Shown here piece by piece: positions 1 through 6,217 of a stretch of 6,495 nucleotides of DNA. The DNA is from Spongiibacteraceae bacterium. Its GTDB lineage: Bacteria; Pseudomonadota; Gammaproteobacteria; Pseudomonadales; PIVM01. The position numbers were made by a program, and so were the translations under genes. The notes below the pieces were generated by a model. It did not search any database. It saw only the letters and a list, made by a program, of their open reading frames with translations, and was not told the origin of the DNA. Positions within the stretch are counted from its first letter, which is position 1. Every line of letters starts with the position of its first letter. Location: positions 1-6,495 of the forward strand of contig JAUXDF010000190.1 in assembly GCA_030618505.1 (NCBI GenBank), given 5' to 3'.

Positions 1-633
1 GGGCTCTGGTGGATAGATGTAGGTATTACGCACCATGAATTCTTTAAGAACATCATTTTGAATGGTACCTGAAAGTTTATCCTGTGAGACGCCCTGCTCC
101 TCTGCTGCGACAATATAACCGGCGAGGACGGGTAGAACGGCGCCATTCATGGTCATTGAAACTGACACTTTGTCCAATGGAATACCATCAAACAAAATCT
201 TCATATCTTCAACGCTATCAATTGCTACCCCGGCTTTACCAACATCACCGGCGACGCGGGGGTGATCGGAGTCATAACCACGATGTGTAGCCAGGTCAAA
301 GGCCACTGAGACACCCTGCCCGCCTGCCGCCAAAGCATTGCGGTAAAAAGCGTTTGACTCTTCAGCGGTTGAGAAGCCCGCATACTGCCTGATTGTCCAG
401 GGGCGACCGGCATACATGGTTGCCTGGGGGCCGCGGATATAGGGTTCCATACCAGGCATGGTGTTAGTGTATTCGAGACCGTCAAGATCTTCTTTGGTAT
501 AGACTGGTTTGATATCAATACCTTCAGGAGTACTCCAGGTGAGATCCTCCAGCGGCTTACCACGCAGTTGCTTTTCAGCTAGCGCTTTCCACTCTTCTAC
601 AGTTGCGGTTTTTGGTTGGTATTTATCAGCCAT
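1..633 (-). CDS. scpA: Methylmalonyl-CoA mutase, large (catalytic) subunit, N-terminal part (partial)
   Basis: This is the adenosylcobalamin-dependent mutase that rearranges (R)-methylmalonyl-CoA to succinyl-CoA in the cytoplasm. The window keeps 211 residues and the reading frame runs open off the left edge, so the gene continues. The visible part is the start of the substrate-binding TIM barrel. Blocks typical of the family are MYAGRPWTIRQYAGFS (73-88), VAFDLATHRGYDSDHPRVAGD (about 110-130), SMTMNGAVLPVLA (159-171) and GTIQNDVLKEFMVRNTYIYPP (about 189-209). By alignment from memory with the Propionibacterium enzyme, Y84 matches catalytic Tyr89, Q192 matches Gln197 and R202 matches Arg207. 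The B12-binding DxHxxG domain would lie outside the window. The ATG at 633 has an AGGTG ribosome site four bases upstream (638-642). It lies 95 bases after the epimerase stop on the same strand. The family is certain; the symbol follows E. coli scpA (mutA/mutB or MUT elsewhere). Confidence 0.95.
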   Translation of the reverse strand, partial: MADKYQPKTATVEEWKALAEKQLRGKPLEDLTWSTPEGIDIKPVYTKEDLDGLEYTNTMPGMEPYIRGPQATMYAGRPWTIRQYAGFSTAEESNAFYRNALAAGGQGVSVAFDLATHRGYDSDHPRVAGDVGKAGVAIDSVEDMKILFDGIPLDKVSVSMTMNGAVLPVLAGYIVAAEEQGVSQDKLSGTIQNDVLKEFMVRNTYIYPPEP

Positions 634-664
634 AATACACCTACTTTAATCTCGATTGGCTTAA

Positions 665-684
665 GCGTCTGATTAATCAGACGC
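665..684. promoter_or_regulatory. Perfect 20-bp palindrome in the mutase leader, candidate operator
   Basis: The ten-base half-site GCGTCTGATT is followed directly by its exact reverse complement. A second perfect palindrome, CAGACGCGTCTG at 678-689, overlaps its right arm, so the unit GCGTCTG or its complement occurs three times between 665 and 690. There is no U-run on either side, which argues against a terminator. The site lies about 32 bases upstream of the mutase start, between epimerase and mutase. A dimeric regulator binding site is the simplest reading, but no regulator gene is visible and I recognise no specific factor. A cruciform or mRNA stem-loop in the intercistronic region is the alternative. 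Confidence 0.4.
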
Positions 685-728
685 GTCTGCGTTAAAAATT
701 GAAATATGCTTACCGTACTAGAAAAAAA

Positions 729-1133
729 CTATTTGGGCGGTTGATTCAATTCAATCAACACACCGTCACAACTTTTCGGGTGAATAAAAATCACGCGACA
801 GTTATGTGCTCCGATTGTTGGCTCATCAGATAAAAAACGATAGCCCTTTTCACGAAGACGAGCAACGTCAGCATCGATGTCATCACTGCGAAAACAGAGG
901 TGATGAAGACCCCCACCTTTCTTTTCCAAATAACCGGCTATGGGGCCTTCGCCATTGAGCGGATGCACCAATTCAATACTGGTTTCTGGTAGCGGGAAAA
1001 ATGCAGTGGAGGTTTTTGCCGCCGGGACATCTTCAGTCCCCTTATACTCCAGGCCAAAATCCTCCAAAAAACGCTTAATCGATTTTTCCAGGTCGGGAAC
1101 CGCAATCGCGATATGATCCAAAGCAACGATCAT
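729..1133 (-). CDS. mce: Methylmalonyl-CoA epimerase
   Basis: This cytoplasmic enzyme of the vicinal oxygen chelate (glyoxalase) fold interconverts (S)- and (R)-methylmalonyl-CoA, linking the carboxylase product to the mutase substrate. At 134 residues it is about full family length and has two paired beta-alpha-beta-beta-beta modules. Module one starts with LDHIAIAVPDLEKS (5-18) and includes SIELVHPL (52-59). Module two starts with GGGLHHLCFRSDDID (73-87) and ends in HPKSCDGVLIELNQ (118-131), the family signature. Likely metal ligands are H7, E54, one of H77/H78, and E128. The ATG at 1133 has a weak purine-rich site (GAGAG) eight bases upstream. It sits between the carboxylase alpha subunit (71-base gap holding a hairpin) and the mutase (95-base gap), which fits its step in the pathway. 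No oddities in the protein. Confidence 0.95.
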   Translation of the reverse strand: MIVALDHIAIAVPDLEKSIKRFLEDFGLEYKGTEDVPAAKTSTAFFPLPETSIELVHPLNGEGPIAGYLEKKGGGLHHLCFRSDDIDADVARLREKGYRFLSDEPTIGAHNCRVIFIHPKSCDGVLIELNQPPK

Positions 1134-1174
1134 AATTTTATCTCTCTGTTATTAAGTAAAAATCCAGATAAGTA

Positions 1175-1197
1175 AAAGCACAGACAAGCTGTGCTTT
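1175..1197 (-). terminator. Terminator-like hairpin between the carboxylase alpha gene and mce
   Basis: On the minus strand a perfect 9-bp stem, AAAGCACAG with CTGTGCTTT, encloses the 5-base loop CTTGT and begins seven bases after the alpha-subunit stop codon. The tail reads TACTTATCTGG, only moderately U-rich, so full termination is doubtful. It could be a leaky intrinsic terminator, an mRNA 3'-end stabiliser or a processing site that lowers epimerase and mutase transcript relative to carboxylase. The 71-base gap shows no convincing separate promoter for mce. Confidence 0.45.
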
Positions 1198-1204
1198 GTA
1201 ATAT

Positions 1205-4102
1205 TCAAATAGCCTTGGCAAGAAACTTATCCGTGTAAGCCTGCTTGCGAGCCTTGATTTCTTGCGGTGTCTCGACAACAACTATCTCATCGGGGGTGAT
1301 TTTAAAGAGCACTTGCCCCTTGGAAATAATAACGCCATCAGTCTCAACCAGTATTTTATCAATTGTTCCAGAGAACGGTGCATAGACCTTGTTGAACATT
1401 TTCATAACTTCAACAATATAAAGTGGATCCCCCTGATTGAAGTGATCACCCTCAGAGATAAAACAATCCATACCAGGGGCTTCACGGGAGTAGTACATGC
1501 CACCGCTTGCAGCTAAAATCTCGTCTGAGTTGGCGACCGGTGGCGGAACCAATACCTTTGCCATTTTCGTTTGCAAATCATCGGCAGTCAGGTTTTCCGG
1601 AATCTCAATGGTAAGATTTTCATTAACTTTTAAGGCAAAATAATCCGTCACTTCACCGATATAAGGCAGAAGATTAAAAATCTCGGTACCACTTTGGTAG
1701 CCAGCGTGTGCGGCACGACTTGCTTGCCATTGCTCCGCATCAAAGCCTTTTGGAACCTCATCATTTTGCAGAACTACTTGAAGCTCAACAAAATCGCAAA
1801 TATTGAGTTTTTCTTCCAGCGAACTATAGAAAGCTAATGCATTTTGTAGCAAATCATTATCATGACTCCAGACGACGTAAGCGGCTGGTGCACGTTTTTT
1901 GAAGTCCATATTGAGATAATGATAGGTGTCCGCCAGCAATTTGATGGGGTTTTCCCGCCAAGTAACTTTACCATTATCAATAGAAAAACTGTCGCGGTGA
2001 AGGCTCAACCAACCGGCAAGCACGTGAGGCTGATCAAACAACATCTCGATGGGGCGAATTAGCAGACTACGTTTTCTGTCAAGGGTGGTTTGCATCGCCT
2101 GTGAAGCGGCTTTGTCCTCCCCACAAGAGGCAAGAAGCTGAGCGCTAATATTGCTATAGGCGTAAGTCAAATCCACCTGATTAGCCTGCTCTTTTAATAA
2201 GCCAACAGCAGTCAGGTAAGGCACGATAAAGCGGGTTGTTGGCCGTGCATTGATATTATTACCAATAAACCAGTTAACCAGACCGTAGTGAAACTCAAGG
2301 TTGGTGTGCAGATCTGCGCCTTTAAGAACGGTGCGCCGTAGAATGTCTGACATTCTTTCATAAGTGCTAAGACGATCTTCGCCGACAGCAAGCAGCAAGG
2401 CAACATTACTGTCGTAGGCGCCGGCCAAGCGGTATTTCATAAAAACATCGGTATCAGGATTATGCAAACTGATACCCTGATCATCACGAATCTCGCCTTC
2501 AATCGGATTCGACCATTTCTTGATAACACCTCCGGCATGAGGCTGCAAAGCATGGTTGGTGGCGTTTAGGCGCGCTTCAACAGAGGCAATGTTACGCACA
2601 TAGCGATCAGGTTTAGGTAGGCGTTTGGCATGGCTGGCAAGCAGTACCATCAGCTCGACCAAAGACTCGACACTGAAGCTCTCACTGGCATCTTCGGGGT
2701 TGCTAAAGGTCAAGCCATAACAGAGTTCGGTAACACGATGCTCAACCTGTATGCGGGTATTCATCTCCATAAAGAAGTGCTTGTCGCGATCAACGATACA
2801 TTCAAACGTTGACACCGAATCAAGGCCCACTGCCGCACCAAAACATGAAGCTTCTGACTCCATCGCCACCAATGTTTTAATGTCCTGCTGAAGCACTTTT
2901 ACTTCATTATCTTTACCCGCTCTTTCGGCAACAGTTAAAGCTTCCTCAAGGTCTTCCTTGATAACAGAAACTTCAAGCAGCTTTTGCTCGTGCATCTGTA
3001 ATGAGCAATCTCTACCGCCCATGGTGATACACCAGTCGCCATTACCGACTACTTGAATTTCCTGATGGCGGGTAGTTTCAATATTTAGCTCTACAATGAT
3101 GTTCTTATTATCGCCGACACCGGTAGTTTTAACTTCATTGAGAATTTCGCGAACCATTTCCGGTGCTTTTTCGGCAGCCAGTTGAATGCGCTCTTCAAGA
3201 CTTCCCTCATAGGATTCAGGAGATAAAAGGATACGCTGCCCTTTACCACCACCACCGCCAATCGCCTTCAGGCGAATACGATTTTGCGGGTAATCCTGAT
3301 ACATTTTCGAGACGCCCAGCACAACCTGCTCAGCCACCTCTTCAATCGTATAAAGGTCGATGCCTTTATCATAGGATGCTGCCAATACCGCTACGGCTTT
3401 GCCTTCGAGCTCAAGATCACTGCTATCGAGGGATACGTTCAGATCCAGGTTTTCGTCAGCAGCCAGTTTTTTCAAAGCGGCTACATCAGGATGCTTTTTC
3501 AGCAAGGCAAGCGTGGTGGCATTATCAATACCTGGCGTAACGCTAACACCTACGCTAAGTGCAGTACGTTTGGCCTCATCCTTCAGGCCTGCGTCATGAA
3601 CGGTCTTGGAGCAAGGTCCAATAAAATTAAGGCCCGCCTGCTCCATTGACTTAACCATTTCCTCGTCTTCAGCCATAAAGCCGTAACCGGCGAAGATAGA
3701 GTTATAGCCATTGTCATGGGCTATCTGGATAATTTGCTGGATACGCTGGATACGCTCCTCTTTAGAGGCTCCGGTATAGTCCGGAACCCGGTGGATTCTA
3801 TCCGGGTTAGTCAATGTTCGCAGTTCGGGAGCAAGCGCATTGGTATAGGTAATAGAATCTTTTTCTGAAAGCAGGATGCCGAAATCCTCAATACCCATTT
3901 CGGCAAATACGTCCATTGCTTCTTTGCGGATAGGACCACGACAAATAATCAGTGGTTTCATTTCCTCGCAACCAAAGCTGCTTATCCACTTCGAGGGGCT
4001 ATCAGATAAACGACGACGCTTATGAATCAAAGGATTGCTTAGATAATAATCTTTATTTGGCACTGTTTTAACCTCTGTAAAATCTTCTTCTGCTGTGCTC
4101 AT
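1205..4102 (-). CDS. Acyl-CoA (propionyl-CoA-type) carboxylase alpha subunit: biotin carboxylase plus biotin carrier domain, divergent long form
   Basis: This cytoplasmic subunit uses ATP and bicarbonate to carboxylate its own biotin for the partner carboxyltransferase. The biotin carboxylase core (about 48-610) has a Gly-rich ATP-grasp loop (GGGGGKGQR, 282-290), HQEIQVV (346-352), GRDCSLQ (363-369) and EMNTRIQVEH (446-455). Residues placed like E. coli AccC catalytic or ligand residues are K174 (K116), K279 (K159), H346 (H209), K374 (K238), E434 (E276), E446 (E288), R450 (R292), E454 (E296) and R511 (R338), so it looks active. The biotin carrier domain (about 865-937) has VMKM with biotinyl lysine K901. 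Oddities: 965 residues against about 660-720 for usual PccA; a 47-residue N-terminal extension; insertions, the largest about 60 residues near 195-270; and a long middle region (about 610-850) I cannot assign beyond being where a subunit-binding domain would lie. The ATG at 4102 has AAGG eight bases upstream; the internal Met48 has a worse-spaced site. It lies 54 bases after the beta gene, in one operon. It is a pccA-type gene by role; substrate is inferred. Confidence 0.9.
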   Translation of the reverse strand: MSTAEEDFTEVKTVPNKDYYLSNPLIHKRRRLSDSPSKWISSFGCEEMKPLIICRGPIRKEAMDVFAEMGIEDFGILLSEKDSITYTNALAPELRTLTNPDRIHRVPDYTGASKEERIQRIQQIIQIAHDNGYNSIFAGYGFMAEDEEMVKSMEQAGLNFIGPCSKTVHDAGLKDEAKRTALSVGVSVTPGIDNATTLALLKKHPDVAALKKLAADENLDLNVSLDSSDLELEGKAVAVLAASYDKGIDLYTIEEVAEQVVLGVSKMYQDYPQNRIRLKAIGGGGGKGQRILLSPESYEGSLEERIQLAAEKAPEMVREILNEVKTTGVGDNKNIIVELNIETTRHQEIQVVGNGDWCITMGGRDCSLQMHEQKLLEVSVIKEDLEEALTVAERAGKDNEVKVLQQDIKTLVAMESEASCFGAAVGLDSVSTFECIVDRDKHFFMEMNTRIQVEHRVTELCYGLTFSNPEDASESFSVESLVELMVLLASHAKRLPKPDRYVRNIASVEARLNATNHALQPHAGGVIKKWSNPIEGEIRDDQGISLHNPDTDVFMKYRLAGAYDSNVALLLAVGEDRLSTYERMSDILRRTVLKGADLHTNLEFHYGLVNWFIGNNINARPTTRFIVPYLTAVGLLKEQANQVDLTYAYSNISAQLLASCGEDKAASQAMQTTLDRKRSLLIRPIEMLFDQPHVLAGWLSLHRDSFSIDNGKVTWRENPIKLLADTYHYLNMDFKKRAPAAYVVWSHDNDLLQNALAFYSSLEEKLNICDFVELQVVLQNDEVPKGFDAEQWQASRAAHAGYQSGTEIFNLLPYIGEVTDYFALKVNENLTIEIPENLTADDLQTKMAKVLVPPPVANSDEILAASGGMYYSREAPGMDCFISEGDHFNQGDPLYIVEVMKMFNKVYAPFSGTIDKILVETDGVIISKGQVLFKITPDEIVVVETPQEIKARKQAYTDKFLAKAI

Positions 4103-4156
4103 GATGTTGGCCTTATATTTAGCCGAGCACTTTATTGATTTTAATCTGACCGCCGC

Positions 4157-5884
4157 TTAGTGAAATTCCCTTTGTACCGACTGCATCGGTTCGGGCTTGT
4201 AGTGCTTAATGTGAAAGGCCATATTCTCAGCCAGCACTTTACGCAGATCAGAGGGCATTACGATTTGTGAAATTGAACCCAGGCTCAAAGCCTCGTTGGG
4301 ATTCATTAACTCTTCCTCGTAGCGTGCAGTGAGAACAGCTTCCTGTTCTTTTTGCCACTGTTGCACCGAGGATTCAGCCGCCTCGCGGGCTTCATCTTCA
4401 CCGAGACCATCACCCCTGCGTGACTCAATCTCAGTCGCTACCCTGGACTTAAGCGAGCCGCGAATGGCGCGCAGTTCTTTTTTGTATACAAACTCAACGC
4501 CTGCAGGCCCCATAACAGCCGTTCTGGTAGTCGGCAGCGCTATGACAAAATCAGCACCTGTTGGGTAGTTATTATAGGAAGCATAAGCTCCACCAAAGGC
4601 GTTACGAATAAGCAGTAGAAAACGTGGCGTGCGCAGATCAACAATTGCATCCAGCATCGCTCGACCGGCTTGTACAATACCTTTGCCCTCCTGCTCTTTG
4701 CCTGGTAGAAAGCCCGTGGTGTCTTCCATAAATATCATCGGGATGTTGTAGATATTACAGAAGCGGATAAAACGCGCATTTTTATAGGCGGCATCCACAT
4801 CAATCTGCCCAGAGGAAACCGAACTGTTATTAGCGACAAAACCGATTACATTACCGCCCATACGACCAAAGGCACAGATAGTATTTCTGGCACGCTCTGG
4901 CTGGAATTCGAAATAATCTCCATGATCACAGAGTTGCTGGATAATAATGCTAACATCCAAAGGTGTGTTAAACCCTGTAGGCGAATTAAAAGCCTTCTTC
5001 AGGAGAATATCAATATCCCAGGTCTTACGATCCATAGGGTCTGAGGTTTCCCGAAACGGCGCCAGCTCGGCATTATTGTTTGGCAGGTAATCAAGTAACT
5101 CGATAATTTTTTGCAGGGCGGCCACTTCATCTTCGACGACAAAATCAGTAACACCCGATTGGCTGTGTACGCCCGGGCCACCCAACTCATCCGGAGTGAC
5201 ATCTTCACCGAGTACGGATTTAACAACACCGGGGCCGGTAAGGCCGAAAAAAGTATTATTGGGCTGGATCATAAAACTGCCCTGGCGAGGCAGATAGGAG
5301 CCACCACCGGCATTAAAACCAAACATACACATTAAGCTGGGCACGACACCGTTTATTCGGCGTAATGCGGTAAAGGCCTCTGCGTAACCGTCAAGACCAC
5401 CAACACCTGCTGGTACATAAGCACCGGCACTATCATTCAGGCCGATCAGTGGTATTTTTCTTTTACCTGCCAGCTCAAATAAACGTGCGAGCTTTTTACC
5501 GTTAGTCGCATCCATTGATCCGGCTCGAACCGTAAAGTCATGGCCGTAAAGCGCAACATCGCGCCCCTTCACTTTGATGATTGCAGTTACCAGGGAGGCG
5601 CCATCAAGATTCGGCCCCCAGTTCTGAAACAATACTGTTGGCTCTTCATCAGCTAACACCTGAATGCGCTCCCAAATGGTCATGCGCTTCTTCAGGTGTT
5701 GTTTTTCTATAGCAGCGACACCAGCAGCTTTATAAGGGCGCTGCATCAGCTCGTAACCCTTTTTCATGGTTGCTTCATATAAGCCTGGCTCATAGGAAGC
5801 TTGCCCGGGTACGCTGAACTCAAGCTCTTCTGCTTGTTCAAAGGGGTTGTCTAGTGACGGGGCTATCTGGCTTGTTTTTGTCAT
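4157..5884 (-). CDS. Acyl-CoA (propionyl-CoA-type) carboxylase beta subunit, carboxyltransferase
   Basis: This subunit moves the carboxyl group from carboxybiotin to an acyl-CoA, here most likely propionyl-CoA giving methylmalonyl-CoA. It has the two crotonase-fold halves of the family. The N half (about 65-300) includes GHDFTVRAGS (114-123), NDSAGAYVPAGV (150-161), AGGGSYLP (192-199) and LTGPGVVKSVLGEDVTPDELGG (about 215-236). The C half (about 305-560) includes ARFIRFCNIYNIP (370-382), TTGFLPGKEQEG (389-400), RNAFGGAY (427-434), MGPAG (458-462) and IVMPSDLRK (541-549). At 575 residues it is longer than a typical PccB (about 510-540), with a charged insertion of roughly 30 residues around 485-525. 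Differences from Streptomyces PccB: DSGGARIQEG has become DSAGAYVPAG, and the specificity residue Asp422 corresponds to A435. It is first in the operon, 54 bases ahead of its alpha partner. The start at 5884 is the only Met before conserved sequence, but it lacks a good ribosome site. The family is certain; the exact acyl-CoA is inferred. Confidence 0.92.
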   Translation of the reverse strand: MTKTSQIAPSLDNPFEQAEELEFSVPGQASYEPGLYEATMKKGYELMQRPYKAAGVAAIEKQHLKKRMTIWERIQVLADEEPTVLFQNWGPNLDGASLVTAIIKVKGRDVALYGHDFTVRAGSMDATNGKKLARLFELAGKRKIPLIGLNDSAGAYVPAGVGGLDGYAEAFTALRRINGVVPSLMCMFGFNAGGGSYLPRQGSFMIQPNNTFFGLTGPGVVKSVLGEDVTPDELGGPGVHSQSGVTDFVVEDEVAALQKIIELLDYLPNNNAELAPFRETSDPMDRKTWDIDILLKKAFNSPTGFNTPLDVSIIIQQLCDHGDYFEFQPERARNTICAFGRMGGNVIGFVANNSSVSSGQIDVDAAYKNARFIRFCNIYNIPMIFMEDTTGFLPGKEQEGKGIVQAGRAMLDAIVDLRTPRFLLLIRNAFGGAYASYNNYPTGADFVIALPTTRTAVMGPAGVEFVYKKELRAIRGSLKSRVATEIESRRGDGLGEDEAREAAESSVQQWQKEQEAVLTARYEEELMNPNEALSLGSISQIVMPSDLRKVLAENMAFHIKHYKPEPMQSVQREFH

Positions 5885-6043
5885 GTTTTACACAGTCTCA
5901 ATAGCGATTGAACGTATAGTATTGTTTTTCTGCCGCCCACCGCCTTAGCGCTTGCCAAACAAATAGCATCTACGGCACAGGAAGCGATAAGAAGGGAGTT
6001 TTCCCGAAAAACCACTCTCGGATGGGGGTAAAAAAAGGCGCTA

Positions 6044-6072
6044 ACCATAATTCCATATGCCATTGATGTCAA
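6044..6072 (-). promoter_or_regulatory. Predicted sigma70-type promoter of the carboxylase operon
   Basis: On the minus strand the -35 box is a perfect TTGACA (6072-6067), followed by a 17-base spacer and a -10 box TATGGT (6049-6044) matching four of six consensus positions. Transcription would start near 6037, leaving an untranslated leader of roughly 150 bases before the carboxyltransferase ATG at 5884. It is the best promoter I see for the minus-strand genes. Confidence 0.55.
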
Positions 6073-6074
6073 TG
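6061..6074. promoter_or_regulatory. Inverted repeat over the -35 box, candidate operator
   Basis: CATTGA and TCAATG flank a 2-base centre, forming a 14-base inverted repeat that covers the whole -35 hexamer of the predicted carboxylase promoter. A protein bound there would block RNA polymerase. The core ATTGA/TCAAT recurs with a different arrangement at 5898-5911. It is short, and part of its symmetry comes from the TTGACA box itself, so chance is possible. Confidence 0.3.
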
Positions 6075-6083
6075 TAAAAATAT

Positions 6084-6109
6084 AAGCCAGACGGCCACCC
6101 GGCGGGCTT
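6084..6109 (-). terminator. Terminator-like GC-rich hairpin upstream of the carboxylase promoter
   Basis: On the minus strand AAGCC...CGG pairs with CCG...GGCTT around the loop GTGG, giving nine pairs with two C/T mismatches, followed by the T-rich tail TATATTTTT. It has the form of an intrinsic terminator reading leftward and could stop antisense transcripts from pabB before they enter the carboxylase promoter. No upstream minus-strand gene is visible to explain it, so it may instead be an insulator or a chance structure. Confidence 0.35.
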
Positions 6110-6132
6110 CAGGGCTGGATTAACAGCATGAT

Positions 6133-6161
6133 TTAACAGTAGAATCATCGTCCCGGATACT
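6133..6161 (+). promoter_or_regulatory. Candidate pabB promoter
   Basis: TTAACA (6133-6138, five of six -35 positions) is followed by a 17-base spacer and GATACT (6156-6161, four of six -10 positions). Transcription would start near 6168, about 50 bases before the pabB ATG. An identical TTAACAG heptamer lies at 6120-6126, so the region has a short direct repeat. An overlapping TAGAAT at 6140-6145 resembles a -10 box but lacks a well-spaced -35. Confidence 0.35.
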
Positions 6162-6217
6162 GCCGGTTTGCCTCAGCAGCTGTGACTGGCAAGGCTTATC
6201 AAAACCCAGAAGGTTTC

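Larger units (their letters stand above)
5885..6217. other. Divergent intergenic control region between the carboxylase operon and pabB
   Basis: These 333 bases separate two outward-facing genes. I see one strong promoter candidate toward the carboxylase, one moderate candidate toward pabB, an inverted repeat on the -35 of the former, a terminator-like hairpin between the two promoters, and an open minus-strand frame reaching the carboxylase start. The predicted carboxylase leader is about 150 bases and lacks an obvious ribosome site. No tRNA, known riboswitch or cobalamin box was recognised. The short hairpin GGGA-N4-TCCC at 5994-6005 and the inverted repeat TCAAT-N4-ATTGA at 5898-5911 are noted but weak. 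Confidence 0.6.

Noticed and set aside
225..563. 112-codon minus-strand frame inside the mutase gene
   Set aside because: It is a shifted frame of the clearly coding mutase N-terminus, whose own frame is intact and fully conserved.
719..758. Possible terminator at the end of mce (T-run after the stop codon)
   Set aside because: The only nearby stem (TTGATT/AATCAA at 741-758) is AT-rich, weak and separated from the T-run by coding sequence, so it does not form a proper intrinsic terminator.
3163..3649. Open frames on the plus strand opposite the alpha subunit (up to 125 codons)
   Set aside because: They lie antisense to strongly conserved biotin carboxylase sequence, overlap each other in different frames, and their translations show no recognisable domain.
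3722..3766. Tandem-looking repeats of GGATACGCT/GGATAATTTGCT
   Set aside because: They encode the helical IQRIQQIIQIAHD stretch of the biotin carboxylase, so the repetition reflects amino-acid composition, not a DNA repeat.
4103..4156. Possible promoter between beta and alpha carboxylase genes
   Set aside because: The 54-base gap shows no convincing -35/-10 pair; co-transcription of the two subunits is simpler.
5881..6072. 63-codon minus-strand frame as a full-length gene from TTG 6072
   Set aside because: Its first codons fall in the predicted promoter -35 to -10 region, the translation matches nothing I recognise, and no ribosome site is seen. Only a shorter leader frame is kept as a speculative finding.
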